From assembly GCF_008370685.1 (NCBI RefSeq), contig NZ_VTZU01000039.1, forward strand, positions 1 through 64,000: DNA of 64,000 bases. Direction: 5' to 3'. The notes under the pieces were generated by a model. The model was given only the letters and a program-made list of their open reading frames with translations, was not told the DNA's origin and made no database searches. The stretch comes from Aquimarina sp. RZ0 (lineage in GTDB: Bacteria > Bacteroidota > Bacteroidia > Flavobacteriales > Flavobacteriaceae). Shown piece after piece: positions 1 to 9,025 of the stretch; the stretch's first letter is position 1, and the number at the start of each line of letters is the position of its first letter. A program made the position numbers and the translations under genes.

Positions 1-123
1 TATTTTTTCTTTATGCAAGGCAAAAAAATCAAGCATAGCTATAGCTACGGTTTATTTTTTAAACGAAGTAGAAAGGAAAAAGAAACGATGAATATGCGAA
101 ATTTTTAGTTATAAATCGTATTA
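1..123. repeat. Left arm of a perfect 123-bp inverted repeat
   Basis: Bases 1-123 are the exact reverse complement of 59107-59229, compared base by base by eye. The arm includes the small palindrome AGCTATAGCT. Because the window begins inside the repeat, the arm may extend further left. It precedes the divergent halogenase-like/TAL pair and the partner follows the M16 peptidase gene, so the two arms bracket both pigment loci and the genes between them. Confidence 0.95.
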
Positions 124-536
124 CTCATTAATAATGATTCCTCTATGTTTTAAAACTAATAAATAATTTAAATTGAAACCTTCCCTTATTTTTACATAAT
201 AAAACATTGATAATCAATTTTTTAAAATAATGTATAATTATTTTTATGAGTTTTTTAAAACTCATTGATTATTAAAATATAAAAAAAAAGAAAAAAAGAG
301 GTAACAAATTAACGGCTTAAGACATAAACTTATAAGTAAGAGCAAATCCTAGAGGGTAGGCAAATCAAATTGGATATGCAATTACGAAGAGAAATCAAGA
401 GCCGTGGTGTTTTTAGGGTATGGAATGCCACGGTTTGATTTCACAATTATCCCTGATATTTGCAATCTGAAAAAAGCTAGAGAATGCACAAAAGTCAATT
501 ATAGAAAATTAAGGGAAAGATGTGTCTAATGAATAA
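124..536. other. Non-coding stretch with hairpins
   Basis: There is no convincing gene here. The stretch is very AT-rich to about 300. A short perfect hairpin lies at 246-265 (ATGAGTTTT/AAAACTCAT). From about 340 to 470 the base composition is more even and several short arms can pair, the strongest being 391-442, listed separately. A 20-codon ORF inside (380-442) overlaps the hairpin and is not credible as a gene. The stretch lies downstream of the minus-strand halogenase-like gene and could carry its 3' untranslated region. Confidence 0.5.
391..442. other. Strong hairpin, candidate structured RNA
   Basis: The arm GAAATCAA-gag-CCGTGG (391-407) pairs with CCACGG-a-TTTGATTTC-type sequence at 428-442, giving two stems of 8 and 6 base pairs separated by a small internal loop, with a 20-base apical loop. 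Flanking arms near 360-375 and 455-465 (GCAAATC and GATATTTGC) can pair around it. No T-run follows on either strand, so it is not a classic terminator. Function is unknown. Confidence 0.45.
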
Positions 537-1778
537 TTATTCAGACATATTCTCTTCCATCTCTATAAGTTTTGCAATGCTTTTTAATATGCGTTGATGT
601 TTTTTAACAAAAGGATTGGTCTTATCCCATACATATCCAGCAAGTACTGCGCATATTTGCTCTTTTATTTCTTCATTAGGCTTATCGTGAAAAATAATTT
701 TCTGAAGATTTCCTGTATACCATTCCTTTACATAAGTAGAAAACACATCAACACCTTGTTTCATGTAATCTACAAATTCTGATTGCCAATCAACGTCTTC
801 CTCATCAAGCTGTTTTATTGTTAATTTAGCCGCTAATAAACCAGTTTCTGTGGCAAAAGAAACTCCAGAAGAGAAAACAGGATCCAAAAATTCTGCACTA
901 TTTCCAGTAAGTACAAAACCATCTCCAAATAATCTGGTAACATTTTTGGAAATATTCTCTACTTTATATGGCTCAAATAAATATGGAATATCTTCAAATT
1001 GATCATAATAGTGTACCGAAGTTTTTATCATTTGTTGTAATACTTCAGTTTTAGTACCTTTATATTTATTGATCCATTCCATTGGTCCCACAAACCCAAT
1101 ACTTGTATTACCGTTGGAGAAAGGTATATACCAAAACCATACTTCTCTTTCAATAATTTCGAATGTAATCGATGTTCCTTCAATTCCTTCGGGTCTTTTT
1201 ATGTCTTTTACTTGTGTAAAAATTGAACCATGCTCGGCAATTTTTGGAGGAGCTTCGAGACCTAATTGTTTCGCGATAACTCTTCCAAAACCACTAGAAT
1301 CTATAATAAACTTAGCTTTTATATTACTTTCAGTACCATCTTTATGCTTTACCGTAGTCAATGAATTAGCACCTTGAAACTTTACACTAGTGACTTCAGT
1401 TTCAAAATCTACACTTACGCCTTGTCTAATTACTTCATCAATTAAAGTTTTATCAAAATGATCTCTGGGGACCTGCCAGGTCCAATTCCAACCCTCACTG
1501 TATTTTTTGCTGAAATCAAAACATCCTATAACCCCATTACGTATAAATCTGGCACCAAGTTTTTTTTCATACCCCTGTTGCATCAGGCATTCTAATAATC
1601 CGGCTTCATCAAAGTTATCCATGCATCTTGGAATAAGACTTTCTCCTACCTGAAAACGCGGGAATTTTGTTTTCTCCACAACTTTAACATTAATTCCATG
1701 TTTGTTAAGATATGCAGCACTAACACTCCCAGAAGGACCAGCTCCAATGACTAATACGTCTACATTTTCTTTTTTCAT
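537..1778 (-). CDS. Flavin-dependent halogenase-like oxidoreductase (flexirubin locus)
   Basis: This 413-residue FAD protein has a GxGxxG dinucleotide fold at residues 12-17 and the WxWxIP motif (W214-P219) typical of flavin-dependent halogenases, where it keeps the flavin from acting as a mono-oxygenase. K72/K73 before GARF sit where these enzymes carry the lysine that directs hypohalous acid. Some flexirubins are chlorinated, so ring halogenation is the natural role, but the substrate cannot be read from the sequence. It is transcribed away from the TAL gene across a 68-bp gap. A reductase partner supplying FADH2 is not seen. A non-halogenating flavin oxidoreductase is the alternative. Confidence 0.75.
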   Translation of the reverse strand: MKKENVDVLVIGAGPSGSVSAAYLNKHGINVKVVEKTKFPRFQVGESLIPRCMDNFDEAGLLECLMQQGYEKKLGARFIRNGVIGCFDFSKKYSEGWNWTWQVPRDHFDKTLIDEVIRQGVSVDFETEVTSVKFQGANSLTTVKHKDGTESNIKAKFIIDSSGFGRVIAKQLGLEAPPKIAEHGSIFTQVKDIKRPEGIEGTSITFEIIEREVWFWYIPFSNGNTSIGFVGPMEWINKYKGTKTEVLQQMIKTSVHYYDQFEDIPYLFEPYKVENISKNVTRLFGDGFVLTGNSAEFLDPVFSSGVSFATETGLLAAKLTIKQLDEEDVDWQSEFVDYMKQGVDVFSTYVKEWYTGNLQKIIFHDKPNEEIKEQICAVLAGYVWDKTNPFVKKHQRILKSIAKLIEMEENMSE

Positions 1779-1803
1779 ATTTTTAAAGGTACTATAAATA
1801 CAT

Positions 1804-1811
1804 TACATTTG
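1804..1811 (+). promoter_or_regulatory. Candidate Bacteroidota -7 box (TAnnTTTG)
   Basis: TACATTTG matches the Bacteroidota -7 consensus TAnnTTTG. A TTTT at 1781-1784 sits 19 bases upstream, one mismatch from the -33 TTTG. It lies in the 68-bp gap between the divergent halogenase-like and ammonia-lyase genes and would start transcription about 30 bases before the lyase ATG. Confidence 0.4.
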
Positions 1812-1846
1812 CCATCGTAAAAATAGAGACTTAAAGTCTAATTTTT

Positions 1847-3427
1847 ATGAATAATTGGAAAAAACTTACGAATTCGCGAATGCTAATACTAAAGGATAGG
1901 TTAGAAATTAAAGATTTTATTAACATTATTTTTAACAGTGAAGAATTGTTTATAGATGAGTTCATTACAGACAGAGTAGTAAGGAGTTATGAGTTTTTAG
2001 AAGAATTCTCTGAAAATAAAGTGATCTATGGTGTGAATACTGGTTTTGGTCCTATGGCACAGTATAAGATAGATGATAAGGATCGCATAGAGTTACAATT
2101 TAACCTCATAAGAAGCCATTCGTCAGGTGTAGGCAAACCCATTGAACCTGCATATGTAAAAGCATTGATGCTGGCACGTCTTAATACATTATCATTGGGT
2201 AAATCCGGAGTTCATATTTCTGTTATTAATGGACTAAAAAATTTGATCAATAATGATATTACTCCACTTATTTTTGAACATGGTGGTGTTGGGGCTAGTG
2301 GTGATTTGGTTCAATTAGCTCATTTAGCTTTGGTATTAATAGGAGAAGGAGAAGTTTTCTATAAAGGAGAGAGAAGAAATACAGCAGATGTATTTGAAGA
2401 ATTAGACCTACAACCGATACAGATTAAAATCAGAGAAGGTTTAGCATTAATGAATGGAACATCAGCAATGACAGGTATAGGAATTGTTAATGTTATTAAT
2501 GCTCAAAAACTATTAGATTGGTCAATATGCTGTTCTTCGGCAATAAATGAAATTGTAGAAGCGTATGATGATCATCTCTCAGAAGAATTAAATAATAGTA
2601 AACTTCATCACGGTCAGCAAGAGATTGCCAGAAAAATGAGAAATCATTTGTCAGATAGTAAACTTACCAGAGATCGTAATGAGCATTTATATTCTGGTCA
2701 GAATGGAGATACTTATTTTAAGGAAAAAGTACAGGAATATTACTCTTTGCGATGTGTTCCTCAAGTATTAGGTCCTGTTTGTGACACAATCAAGCAAGTA
2801 GGTAAAATATTAATTGAAGAATTAAATTCTGCCAATGATAATCCCATTATCGATGTAGAGACAAAGCATGTATATCACGGAGGTAATTTTCATGGAGATT
2901 ATGTTTCTCTGGAAATGGATAAGCTTAAATTAGTAATTACTAAGTTATCAATGTTGGCAGAGCGTCAGTTAAACTACTTATTAAACTCTAAGCTCAATGA
3001 TATTTTGCCGCCCTTTGCTAATCTTGGTAAATTAGGTTTTAATTTTGGTATGCAGGGAATACAGTTTACAGCGGTTTCTACCACTGCAGAAAATCAAATG
3101 TTATCAAACTCTATGTATGTTCATAGTATCCCAAATAATAATGACAATCAGGATATTGTAAGTATGGGAACCAATGCAGCTAATATGACTAAAATGGTAA
3201 TAGAAAATACCTTTGAGGTACTTGCTATAGAACTAATGACTATTGTACAGGCATTAGAGTTTCTTGATTTTGAAGATAAATTATCAAGTAGAACACAAAC
3301 TTTAGTAAATGACATCAAAAAGATTGTTCCTCCTTTTACCAAAGATTATGTAACCTATCCATTTGTTCAAAAAGTTAAAGATTTTTTGAAAAATAATGAT
3401 GCTTATCAAAATGATATTTCAAATTAA
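1847..3427 (+). CDS. Tyrosine ammonia-lyase (aromatic amino acid lyase, MIO family)
   Basis: Deaminates tyrosine to 4-coumarate, the aryl starter of flexirubin. The MIO cofactor triad Ala-Ser-Gly is at 150-152 within GGVGASGDLVQLAHL, and the protein has the full length of the family (526 aa). The sequence closely resembles, from memory, the characterised Flavobacterium johnsoniae TAL, including NLIRSHSSG at 86-94, YGVNTGFGPMAQ and the NSANDNPI segment. The His-Leu selectivity pair of Rhodobacter TAL is not present; like the F. johnsoniae enzyme it has Ser-His, as in histidine lyases, so the tyrosine preference rests on similarity and context. Met12 is an alternative start closer to the family's usual N-terminus. 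Confidence 0.9.
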   Translation: MNNWKKLTNSRMLILKDRLEIKDFINIIFNSEELFIDEFITDRVVRSYEFLEEFSENKVIYGVNTGFGPMAQYKIDDKDRIELQFNLIRSHSSGVGKPIEPAYVKALMLARLNTLSLGKSGVHISVINGLKNLINNDITPLIFEHGGVGASGDLVQLAHLALVLIGEGEVFYKGERRNTADVFEELDLQPIQIKIREGLALMNGTSAMTGIGIVNVINAQKLLDWSICCSSAINEIVEAYDDHLSEELNNSKLHHGQQEIARKMRNHLSDSKLTRDRNEHLYSGQNGDTYFKEKVQEYYSLRCVPQVLGPVCDTIKQVGKILIEELNSANDNPIIDVETKHVYHGGNFHGDYVSLEMDKLKLVITKLSMLAERQLNYLLNSKLNDILPPFANLGKLGFNFGMQGIQFTAVSTTAENQMLSNSMYVHSIPNNNDNQDIVSMGTNAANMTKMVIENTFEVLAIELMTIVQALEFLDFEDKLSSRTQTLVNDIKKIVPPFTKDYVTYPFVQKVKDFLKNNDAYQNDISN

Positions 3428-3452
3428 GTTGTAATTTATAGTTATTTAGATG

Positions 3453-3473
3453 AGATCAGGTGTTAACCTATCT
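3453..3473 (+). terminator. Possible weak terminator hairpin after TAL
   Basis: AGAT-c-AGGT pairs with ACCT-ATCT around a GTTA loop about 25 bases past the lyase stop codon. Only a short TT follows, so termination is uncertain. Confidence 0.3.
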
Positions 3474-3509
3474 TTAAACATTTGAACTAATAAGAAATAA
3501 ACTTAAACT

Positions 3510-4658
3510 ATGAATATTATGAAAAAAGCACTTTTAATTACACTAACATTTGTAGTTGCTTTACAGATTGTTTCTTCTCAAGAGTTGGCATTGGCAAGAG
3601 AAGACGGCAAGTTTGGATATATTAACAAAGAAGCAACTTTTGTTATTCAACCACAGTATAAAAAGGCACATAGTTTTTCAGATGGAGTAGCTCTTGTTTT
3701 GGAGGGAAAAAAATGGGGATTTATTCTTCCGGATGGAAGTTGGCTTTTAGAACCTCAGTTCGACAAAGCTAAAAACTTTGATAGTGGTGTGGCAATGGTG
3801 ATAAAAAATAAGAAATGGATCTATATAGATAAAAAAGGGAAAGAATTAGAATATTCTAAAGAAGAAAAAAAATACCCTTTTGTAGATGGAGTGGCATTTA
3901 TTAAATCAGATAAAAAGGTAGGTTTACTAAATACAAAAGGAGAAGTAATTGTAGTACCAAAATATAAAGTTATTAAGGGTTTCCGGAATGGTTATGCTCG
4001 TTTTGCTACCCAAAATGATATGTGGGGTATTATTGATAATAAAGGAACAATTGTTGTTAAACCAGAATATACAGGAATTGGTAATTATGTTAATGGAGTG
4101 GTAAGAGTACGAAAAGGAGAAGAAACCTTCGGGATTGCTTCGCCAAATTCTTTTAATTTAGTTGATGGTGCCCTAAAAATATGGGATTTTAAGGTAGGAG
4201 GAAAATATACAATTGCAAGAAAAGGTGAAAAAATAGGTTTTATAAATAAAGAAGGTACCTGGGTTATTGAGCCTCAGTTTGTAAAAGCAAAAGCATTTAA
4301 AAATGGATATGCAGGCGTATATAATGGTGAAAAATGGGGATTTATTGACACAAATGGTAAGGTTGTTATAGCGTATCAGTTTGATGATGTAGATTTCTTT
4401 GCAGAAAATGGATTAGCACCTGTAAAAAATGAAGAATGGGGATTTGTGAATACAAAAGGAGAAATAGTGATAGAAACCAAATATGGTATTACGGCAGGTG
4501 GTTTTGGTTTTTTATCTGGTAAAGTTGCTGAGAAAGGATTTATAAATGGCTTAGCACGTGTTAAAAATAACAAAAAATGGGGATTTATAAAAGCTAATGG
4601 AGAACTACTTGGGGATAAATGGTTCGAAAATCTGGAGCTTTTTGTAAAGATTAAATAA
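3510..4658 (+). CDS. Secreted WG-repeat protein
   Basis: A signal peptide (hydrophobic residues 5-22, ending in SSQ) precedes about nine WG-type repeats of the form KxxxWGFIxxxGxxVIxPxF spread over the whole 382 residues, for example around EGKKWGFI, NGEKWGFI, KNEEWGFV and NNKKWGFI. WG repeats form beta-rich, probably propeller-like or solenoid scaffolds without catalysis. Met4 is an alternative start giving a more typical MKK n-region. The gene sits between TAL and the main pigment operon, but nothing in it suggests a step in pigment synthesis; an envelope role is more likely. Confidence 0.8.
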   Translation: MNIMKKALLITLTFVVALQIVSSQELALAREDGKFGYINKEATFVIQPQYKKAHSFSDGVALVLEGKKWGFILPDGSWLLEPQFDKAKNFDSGVAMVIKNKKWIYIDKKGKELEYSKEEKKYPFVDGVAFIKSDKKVGLLNTKGEVIVVPKYKVIKGFRNGYARFATQNDMWGIIDNKGTIVVKPEYTGIGNYVNGVVRVRKGEETFGIASPNSFNLVDGALKIWDFKVGGKYTIARKGEKIGFINKEGTWVIEPQFVKAKAFKNGYAGVYNGEKWGFIDTNGKVVIAYQFDDVDFFAENGLAPVKNEEWGFVNTKGEIVIETKYGITAGGFGFLSGKVAEKGFINGLARVKNNKKWGFIKANGELLGDKWFENLELFVKIK

Positions 4659-4763
4659 TCATTTTTTTCGAAAATGAACAACATTAGACGATTGTTAAAA
4701 TTGTTCGTAATCTTTTAATATTGTTAAATAAAACTTAATTTGGAATAGTTGTTGCTTTTAATT

Positions 4764-4920
4764 AGAGTATGTTTAAAAAGAATACAATTTGAAAATCAAT
4801 AGTTTGAGGTTCTGAGGATACTTCAAATCATGAGAATATCGAGATATTTTAATTATTTGAAGTAAGCTCACGGTTATTAAAATATTTGTTTTCAGGAAGT
4901 AAGGTTTTTAAACAAGCTCT
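4764..4920. repeat. 157-bp imperfect-palindrome element, copy 1
   Basis: This copy aligns along its whole length with 24212-24369 with scattered substitutions. Its ends are inverted: AGAGTATGTTTAAAAA at the start against AGAGCTTGTTTAAAAA read from the other end (14 of 16). Inside, TGAGGATACTTCAAAT faces the complement of ATTTGAAGTAAGCTCA, and ATATC/GATAT forms a central stem, so almost the whole unit can fold as one long hairpin. It looks like a MITE or structured intergenic repeat. It fills most of the gap before the 22-gene pigment run. Confidence 0.8.
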
Positions 4921-4956
4921 TAAACCGTAATTGTTTTTTAAAAACTAAATTGATAC

Positions 4957-5688
4957 ATGAAATACGCCCTTGTTACTGGTGGATCCAGAGGAATAGGAAG
5001 AGCAATAGCTATAAAATTAGCTAAAGAATTAGAATATCCTGTTTTGATAAATTATCAATCTAATGATGTTGCTGCCAATGAAACAAAAAAGATAATTGAA
5101 GATCTTGGAGGTAGTTGCACATTATTAAAATTTGATGTAGCAAATATCGAGTCTACTCATAAAACATTAGATACATGGATTTCTGATAATCCTGATGCTA
5201 TTATTGAAGTTGTCGTTAATAATGCAGGGATCACCAGAGATGGATTGTTTATGTGGATGAAACCAGAAGATTGGCATAATGTTTTGAATATAAGCCTACA
5301 CGGTTTTTATAATGTAACCAATTACTTAATTCAGAAAATGTTGACCAATCGATATGGTCGTATTATTAATGTGGTTTCAGTTTCAGGAGTAAAAGGAACT
5401 CCGGGACAAGTAAATTACTCTGCCGCCAAAGGAGCGATGGTGGCAGCGACCAAGGCATTAGCACAAGAAGTAGCAAAACGAAAAATCACTGTAAATGCAG
5501 TAGCACCTGGATTTATAAATACAGATATGACAGCAGAGATGAATGAAAAAGAACTAAAACGTTTGATTCCTGTAAATCGTTTTGGCGAGGCAGAAGAAGT
5601 TGCTGATTTAGTATCCTTTTTAGCTTCAAAAAAAGCATCATATATTACAGGAGAAGTGATTAATATTAATGGAGGAATTTATTCGTAG
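4957..5688 (+). CDS. fabG: 3-oxoacyl-ACP reductase (FabG-like)
   Basis: A short-chain dehydrogenase of 243 aa, the normal FabG length. The NADPH motif GGSRGIG is at residues 8-14, NNAG at 88-91, and the catalytic set S141, Y154, K158 is intact (YSAAK). It would reduce the beta-keto group after each condensation on the polyene-building ACPs. It opens the pigment run and is followed after 6 bases by the first ketosynthase. No other ketoreductase is seen in the window, so it may also serve the type III PKS locus at 50-56 kb; a separate chromosomal fabG for primary metabolism is expected. Confidence 0.92.
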   Translation: MKYALVTGGSRGIGRAIAIKLAKELEYPVLINYQSNDVAANETKKIIEDLGGSCTLLKFDVANIESTHKTLDTWISDNPDAIIEVVVNNAGITRDGLFMWMKPEDWHNVLNISLHGFYNVTNYLIQKMLTNRYGRIINVVSVSGVKGTPGQVNYSAAKGAMVAATKALAQEVAKRKITVNAVAPGFINTDMTAEMNEKELKRLIPVNRFGEAEEVADLVSFLASKKASYITGEVININGGIYS

Positions 5689-5694
5689 TAGTAT

Positions 5695-6912
5695 ATGCGT
5701 AGAGTAGTGATCACAGGGATGGGAATATACTCCTGTATTGGAACTAATATACAGGAAGTTAAAGAGTCATTATATAAAGGTAAATCAGGAATAATTTATG
5801 AACCATCTCGTAAAGAATTTGGTTATAGATCCGCACTTACAGGGACTGTACCCAAGCCTAATTTAAAAAGTGAGCTTAGCAGGAGACAGCGTGTTAGTTT
5901 TGGCTCAGAATCAGAATATGCCTACATAGCAACAAAACAAGCTTTTGATCAGGCAGGTATAGATCAGGATTTTTTGGATCAGGAAGAAATAGGCATTTTA
6001 TTTGGTAATGATAGTACTGCACAGTCAGTAATGGAAGCAATAGATAAAATAAGAGTTAAAAAGGACACTACTTTAGTCGGATCAGGAGGAGTTTTTAAAT
6101 CTATGAACTCCACAGTAACTATGAATTTGTCAACAGTATTTAAATTGAAAGGAATTAATTTTACGATAAGTGCTGCCTGTGCAAGTGGATCTCACTCTGT
6201 AGGTATGGGATATTTATTGATTAAACAAGGCTTACAAGATTATATATTATGCGGAGGCGCTCAGGAAATCAATGATTACGCTTTTGGAAGTTTTGATGGC
6301 TTAGGAGTTTTTTCTGTGAATGAACAAGATCCTATAGGAGCTTCAAGACCATTTGACAGGAAAAGGGATGGTTTGGTTCCTAGCGGTGGTGGAGCAGCTT
6401 TGTTTATGGAGAGCTATGAAAGTGCCATAAAAAGAGGAGCAACCATCTTGGGAGAAGTAGTTGGGTATGGGTTTTCATCAAATGGAGATCACATTTCTAC
6501 TCCTAATCAAGAAGGCCCTGCAAAAGCAATGAGACGAGCAGTAGAGCAGGCAAATATCAATACTGAAGATATTGACTATGTAAATGCTCACGCGACTTCT
6601 ACGCCTATTGGAGATGCCAATGAGGCAAAAGCTATTGATCAGGTTTTTGGTAAATCAAAACCATTTGTGAGTTCTACAAAATCCATGACAGGACATGAAT
6701 GTTGGATGGCAGGAGCCAGCGAAATAGTATATTCTCTAATTATGTTAAATAATTCTTTTATAGCACCTAATATTAACCTGGAAAACCCAGATGAAGATTC
6801 GGTCAAGTTAAATTTAGTAAAAGAAACCGTAGATAAAAAAATTGATGTATTTTTGTCGAATTCATTTGGATTTGGGGGCACAAATTCTGCAATCGTCATA
6901 AAAAAGATTTAG
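5695..6912 (+). CDS. Beta-ketoacyl-ACP synthase (KAS II type)
   Basis: A thiolase-fold condensing enzyme with the complete C-H-H triad: C162 in AACASG, H299 in NAHATSTP and H334 in TGHECWMAG, plus the supporting K329. At 405 aa it has the usual FabF length. It would catalyse decarboxylative Claisen condensation on ACP in flexirubin synthesis. The reductase stop and this ATG are 6 bases apart and an ACP follows after 23 bases, so the three are surely co-transcribed. The second active-site His lies in an unusual GHECWMAG rather than the common GHxxGAAG, which may reflect chain or substrate preference. Confidence 0.9.
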   Translation: MRRVVITGMGIYSCIGTNIQEVKESLYKGKSGIIYEPSRKEFGYRSALTGTVPKPNLKSELSRRQRVSFGSESEYAYIATKQAFDQAGIDQDFLDQEEIGILFGNDSTAQSVMEAIDKIRVKKDTTLVGSGGVFKSMNSTVTMNLSTVFKLKGINFTISAACASGSHSVGMGYLLIKQGLQDYILCGGAQEINDYAFGSFDGLGVFSVNEQDPIGASRPFDRKRDGLVPSGGGAALFMESYESAIKRGATILGEVVGYGFSSNGDHISTPNQEGPAKAMRRAVEQANINTEDIDYVNAHATSTPIGDANEAKAIDQVFGKSKPFVSSTKSMTGHECWMAGASEIVYSLIMLNNSFIAPNINLENPDEDSVKLNLVKETVDKKIDVFLSNSFGFGGTNSAIVIKKI

Positions 6913-6935
6913 TAAACAAAAAAAATTACTTAAGG

Positions 6936-7196
6936 ATGATGGAAACAAGTGTGATTATTGGAAAAGTCGATGAATTTTTAATTGAGGAATTCGAAGTAGA
7001 AGCAGAAGATATATCTGCAGATGCTAATTTAAAAGAAACATTGGATTTAGATAGCTTAGACTATGTAGATCTTGTGGTAGCTATCGAGGCTACTTTTGGA
7101 GTAAAATTGATAGGAGATGATTTTGTTGGCATAGAAACTTTTAGAGATTTCTATAAGTTAATAGAGCATAAGGTTAATAACACTCAAGCGGCATAA
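6936..7196 (+). CDS. Acyl carrier protein 1 of the flexirubin locus
   Basis: An 86-residue acidic helical protein with the phosphopantetheine attachment site LDSLDYVDL, the modified serine being S40. It would carry the growing acyl chain between the ketosynthases, FabG-like reductase and dehydratases. The stop TAA overlaps the next gene's ATG by one base (TAATG), indicating translational coupling to the LpxL-like acyltransferase. Met2 is an equally possible start. A second ACP lies at 16289 and a third, for the other PKS locus, at 55377. Confidence 0.93.
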   Translation: MMETSVIIGKVDEFLIEEFEVEAEDISADANLKETLDLDSLDYVDLVVAIEATFGVKLIGDDFVGIETFRDFYKLIEHKVNNTQAA

Positions 7197-8092
7197 TGAC
7201 CCAATGGAGAGGAAAAGCTAAAGGAACGCCTTTAGGATATAAAATTTTCATTTTTTTTATTAGAAATTTAGGAATTAATGCAGCATATTTTGTTTTAATA
7301 TTTGTGTCTGCATATTACCTTGTGTTTTCTTTCTCAACAACAAAAACTAGTTATTATTTTTATAGAAAAAGACTTAAACAACCTTTTTTTCGTACAATAA
7401 TAAATGTCTATAAAAATTATTTTGTTTTCGGTCAAACACTGATAGACAGAACGGCTATATCTTTTGGTTTAAAGGATAAGTTTATTTTCACCTATGATGG
7501 CAAAGAGAAATTACAAAAAATTATAGATCAAAAAAATGGCGGGATTATTTTTAGTGCTCATATAGGGAGTTTTAATATTGCCCGCTACTTTTTTGATGAA
7601 TTTGATATGGTTGGGACTGGTGTTAATTTGATGGTGACTGATCAGGAAAGTGAACAAATTAAGCAATATGTCGGTGCTGTATCTTCTGAAACTACTTTAA
7701 AATTTATTGTCATCAAAGAGGATATGTCTCACATATTTCAAATGAATGATGTTTTAACTAATGGAGAAGTCATTATTTTTGCAGCAGATAGATATGTAGA
7801 AGGTATTCAGTTTATAGAACATGAACTTTTTGATAAAGCTGTAAAATTCCCTTCAGGGCCGTATAAACTTGCTGCCAGGAAAAAAAAACCAATGCTGTTT
7901 ATGTATATCATGAAAGGATCTGGAAAAAAATATCATCTATATGCTCGAGAACCACAATTTCAACACTCTTCTATTAAACCAAGCCATATTCTAGGTGAAT
8001 ATGTTAGAAATATGGAAATTATGGTTAGAAAATATCCCTTACAATGGTTTAATTATTATGACTATTGGGATGACTTAAAACCTAATTCATGA
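7196..8092 (+). CDS. LpxL/HtrB-like lysophospholipid acyltransferase
   Basis: The protein resembles lipid A secondary acyltransferases in length (298 aa), an N-terminal membrane segment (about residues 28-47) and the SAHIGSFN stretch corresponding to the H(x4)D/E active-site box. Here H122 is kept but the acidic residue is Asn127, which could weaken or change catalysis. Members of this family occur in aryl polyene and flexirubin clusters; acyl transfer onto the resorcinol or onto a lipid anchor is the probable role. It overlaps the ACP by one base and darA by four, so it is made together with both. Confidence 0.8.
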   Translation: MTQWRGKAKGTPLGYKIFIFFIRNLGINAAYFVLIFVSAYYLVFSFSTTKTSYYFYRKRLKQPFFRTIINVYKNYFVFGQTLIDRTAISFGLKDKFIFTYDGKEKLQKIIDQKNGGIIFSAHIGSFNIARYFFDEFDMVGTGVNLMVTDQESEQIKQYVGAVSSETTLKFIVIKEDMSHIFQMNDVLTNGEVIIFAADRYVEGIQFIEHELFDKAVKFPSGPYKLAARKKKPMLFMYIMKGSGKKYHLYAREPQFQHSSIKPSHILGEYVRNMEIMVRKYPLQWFNYYDYWDDLKPNS

Positions 8093-9012
8093 AAAATATA
8101 CTTGTGCTGTATTACAGCCAAAGCGGTCAGTTAAAAGACATTTTGATAAACCTGATAAAACCATTTCAAGAAGATGAAAATTGTAATGTAATAGTACAAG
8201 ACATAAAACCAGAAACTGAGTATCCTTTTCCATGGAATAAAAAAGATTTTTTACAGGTTTTTCCAGAATCTTATCTACAGATTCCACAACCTAATAGACC
8301 AATTCCTGAACAAATAAAAAATAATGAATATGATCTTATTATTCTAGGATATACCGTTTGGTATTTATCTCCTTCAATTCCGATTAATTCGTTCTTAAAA
8401 AGTAATGATGCTAAACAGCTATTAAAAGATACACCTGTAATTACAATCAATGCTTCGAGAAATATGTGGATTTTGACTCAGGAGAAAATAAAAAGGTTAT
8501 TAATAGATAATAAAGCAAAATTAGTTGGTAATTTAGCTTTTGTTGATAAGCATTGGAATCATATTAGTGTTATCACTATTGTACATTGGATGATGAAAGG
8601 GAAAAAGACAAGGTATTTGGGGATTTTTCCTAAACCAGGAGTGTCTGAAGAGGATATCAAAAATGCAGGCACATTTGGAGACGTTATAAAAAAACATCTT
8701 TTTCAGAAAAGTTTTGAACAATTGCAAAAAGAGCTTGTCAGTAGAGGAGGAGTTATGATAAAACCTTTTTTAATCAGGTCTGATAAATCTGGAAATCATA
8801 TCTTTAGTAAATGGGCAGCTCACATATACAAGGTAGGCTTAAAATCACCCGTAAATAGACAAAAATGGCTTAATTTTTTCAGGTATTATTTACTATTTGC
8901 AATTTGGGTTTTTGTGCCAATAGTTTTTATTATATTTTTGTTGACATATATACCATTTTATACACGTATTAAAAAGAATATCAGCTATTATCAATCAATA
9001 AAGTTAAGGTAG
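8089..9012 (+). CDS. darA: Dialkylresorcinol condensing enzyme DarA
   Basis: A 307-residue protein with a flavodoxin-like N-terminus (VLYYSQSGQL at 5-14, GYTVWYLSPSIP further on) and a C-terminal hydrophobic segment near 258-284. I recognise it as the DarA family, which works with DarB to join two beta-keto acyl thioesters into a cyclohexenone that is aromatised to 2,5-dialkylresorcinol, the alcohol half of flexirubin. The start codon overlaps the acyltransferase stop (ATGA) and darB follows 13 bases later, the arrangement usual for these genes. The flavodoxin-like fold without an obvious redox partner fits a flavin or thioester role that remains unclear. Confidence 0.92.
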   Translation: MKNILVLYYSQSGQLKDILINLIKPFQEDENCNVIVQDIKPETEYPFPWNKKDFLQVFPESYLQIPQPNRPIPEQIKNNEYDLIILGYTVWYLSPSIPINSFLKSNDAKQLLKDTPVITINASRNMWILTQEKIKRLLIDNKAKLVGNLAFVDKHWNHISVITIVHWMMKGKKTRYLGIFPKPGVSEEDIKNAGTFGDVIKKHLFQKSFEQLQKELVSRGGVMIKPFLIRSDKSGNHIFSKWAAHIYKVGLKSPVNRQKWLNFFRYYLLFAIWVFVPIVFIIFLLTYIPFYTRIKKNISYYQSIKLR

Positions 9013-9025
9013 GTAACTATTGTTT

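Noticed and set aside
380..442. 20-codon ORF inside the hairpin region
   Set aside because: Too short, overlaps both arms of a strong stem, and has no ribosome site or promoter box.
9020..9025. TTG start for DarB
   Set aside because: ATG 9026 gives the normal family N-terminus; the TTG adds only two residues.
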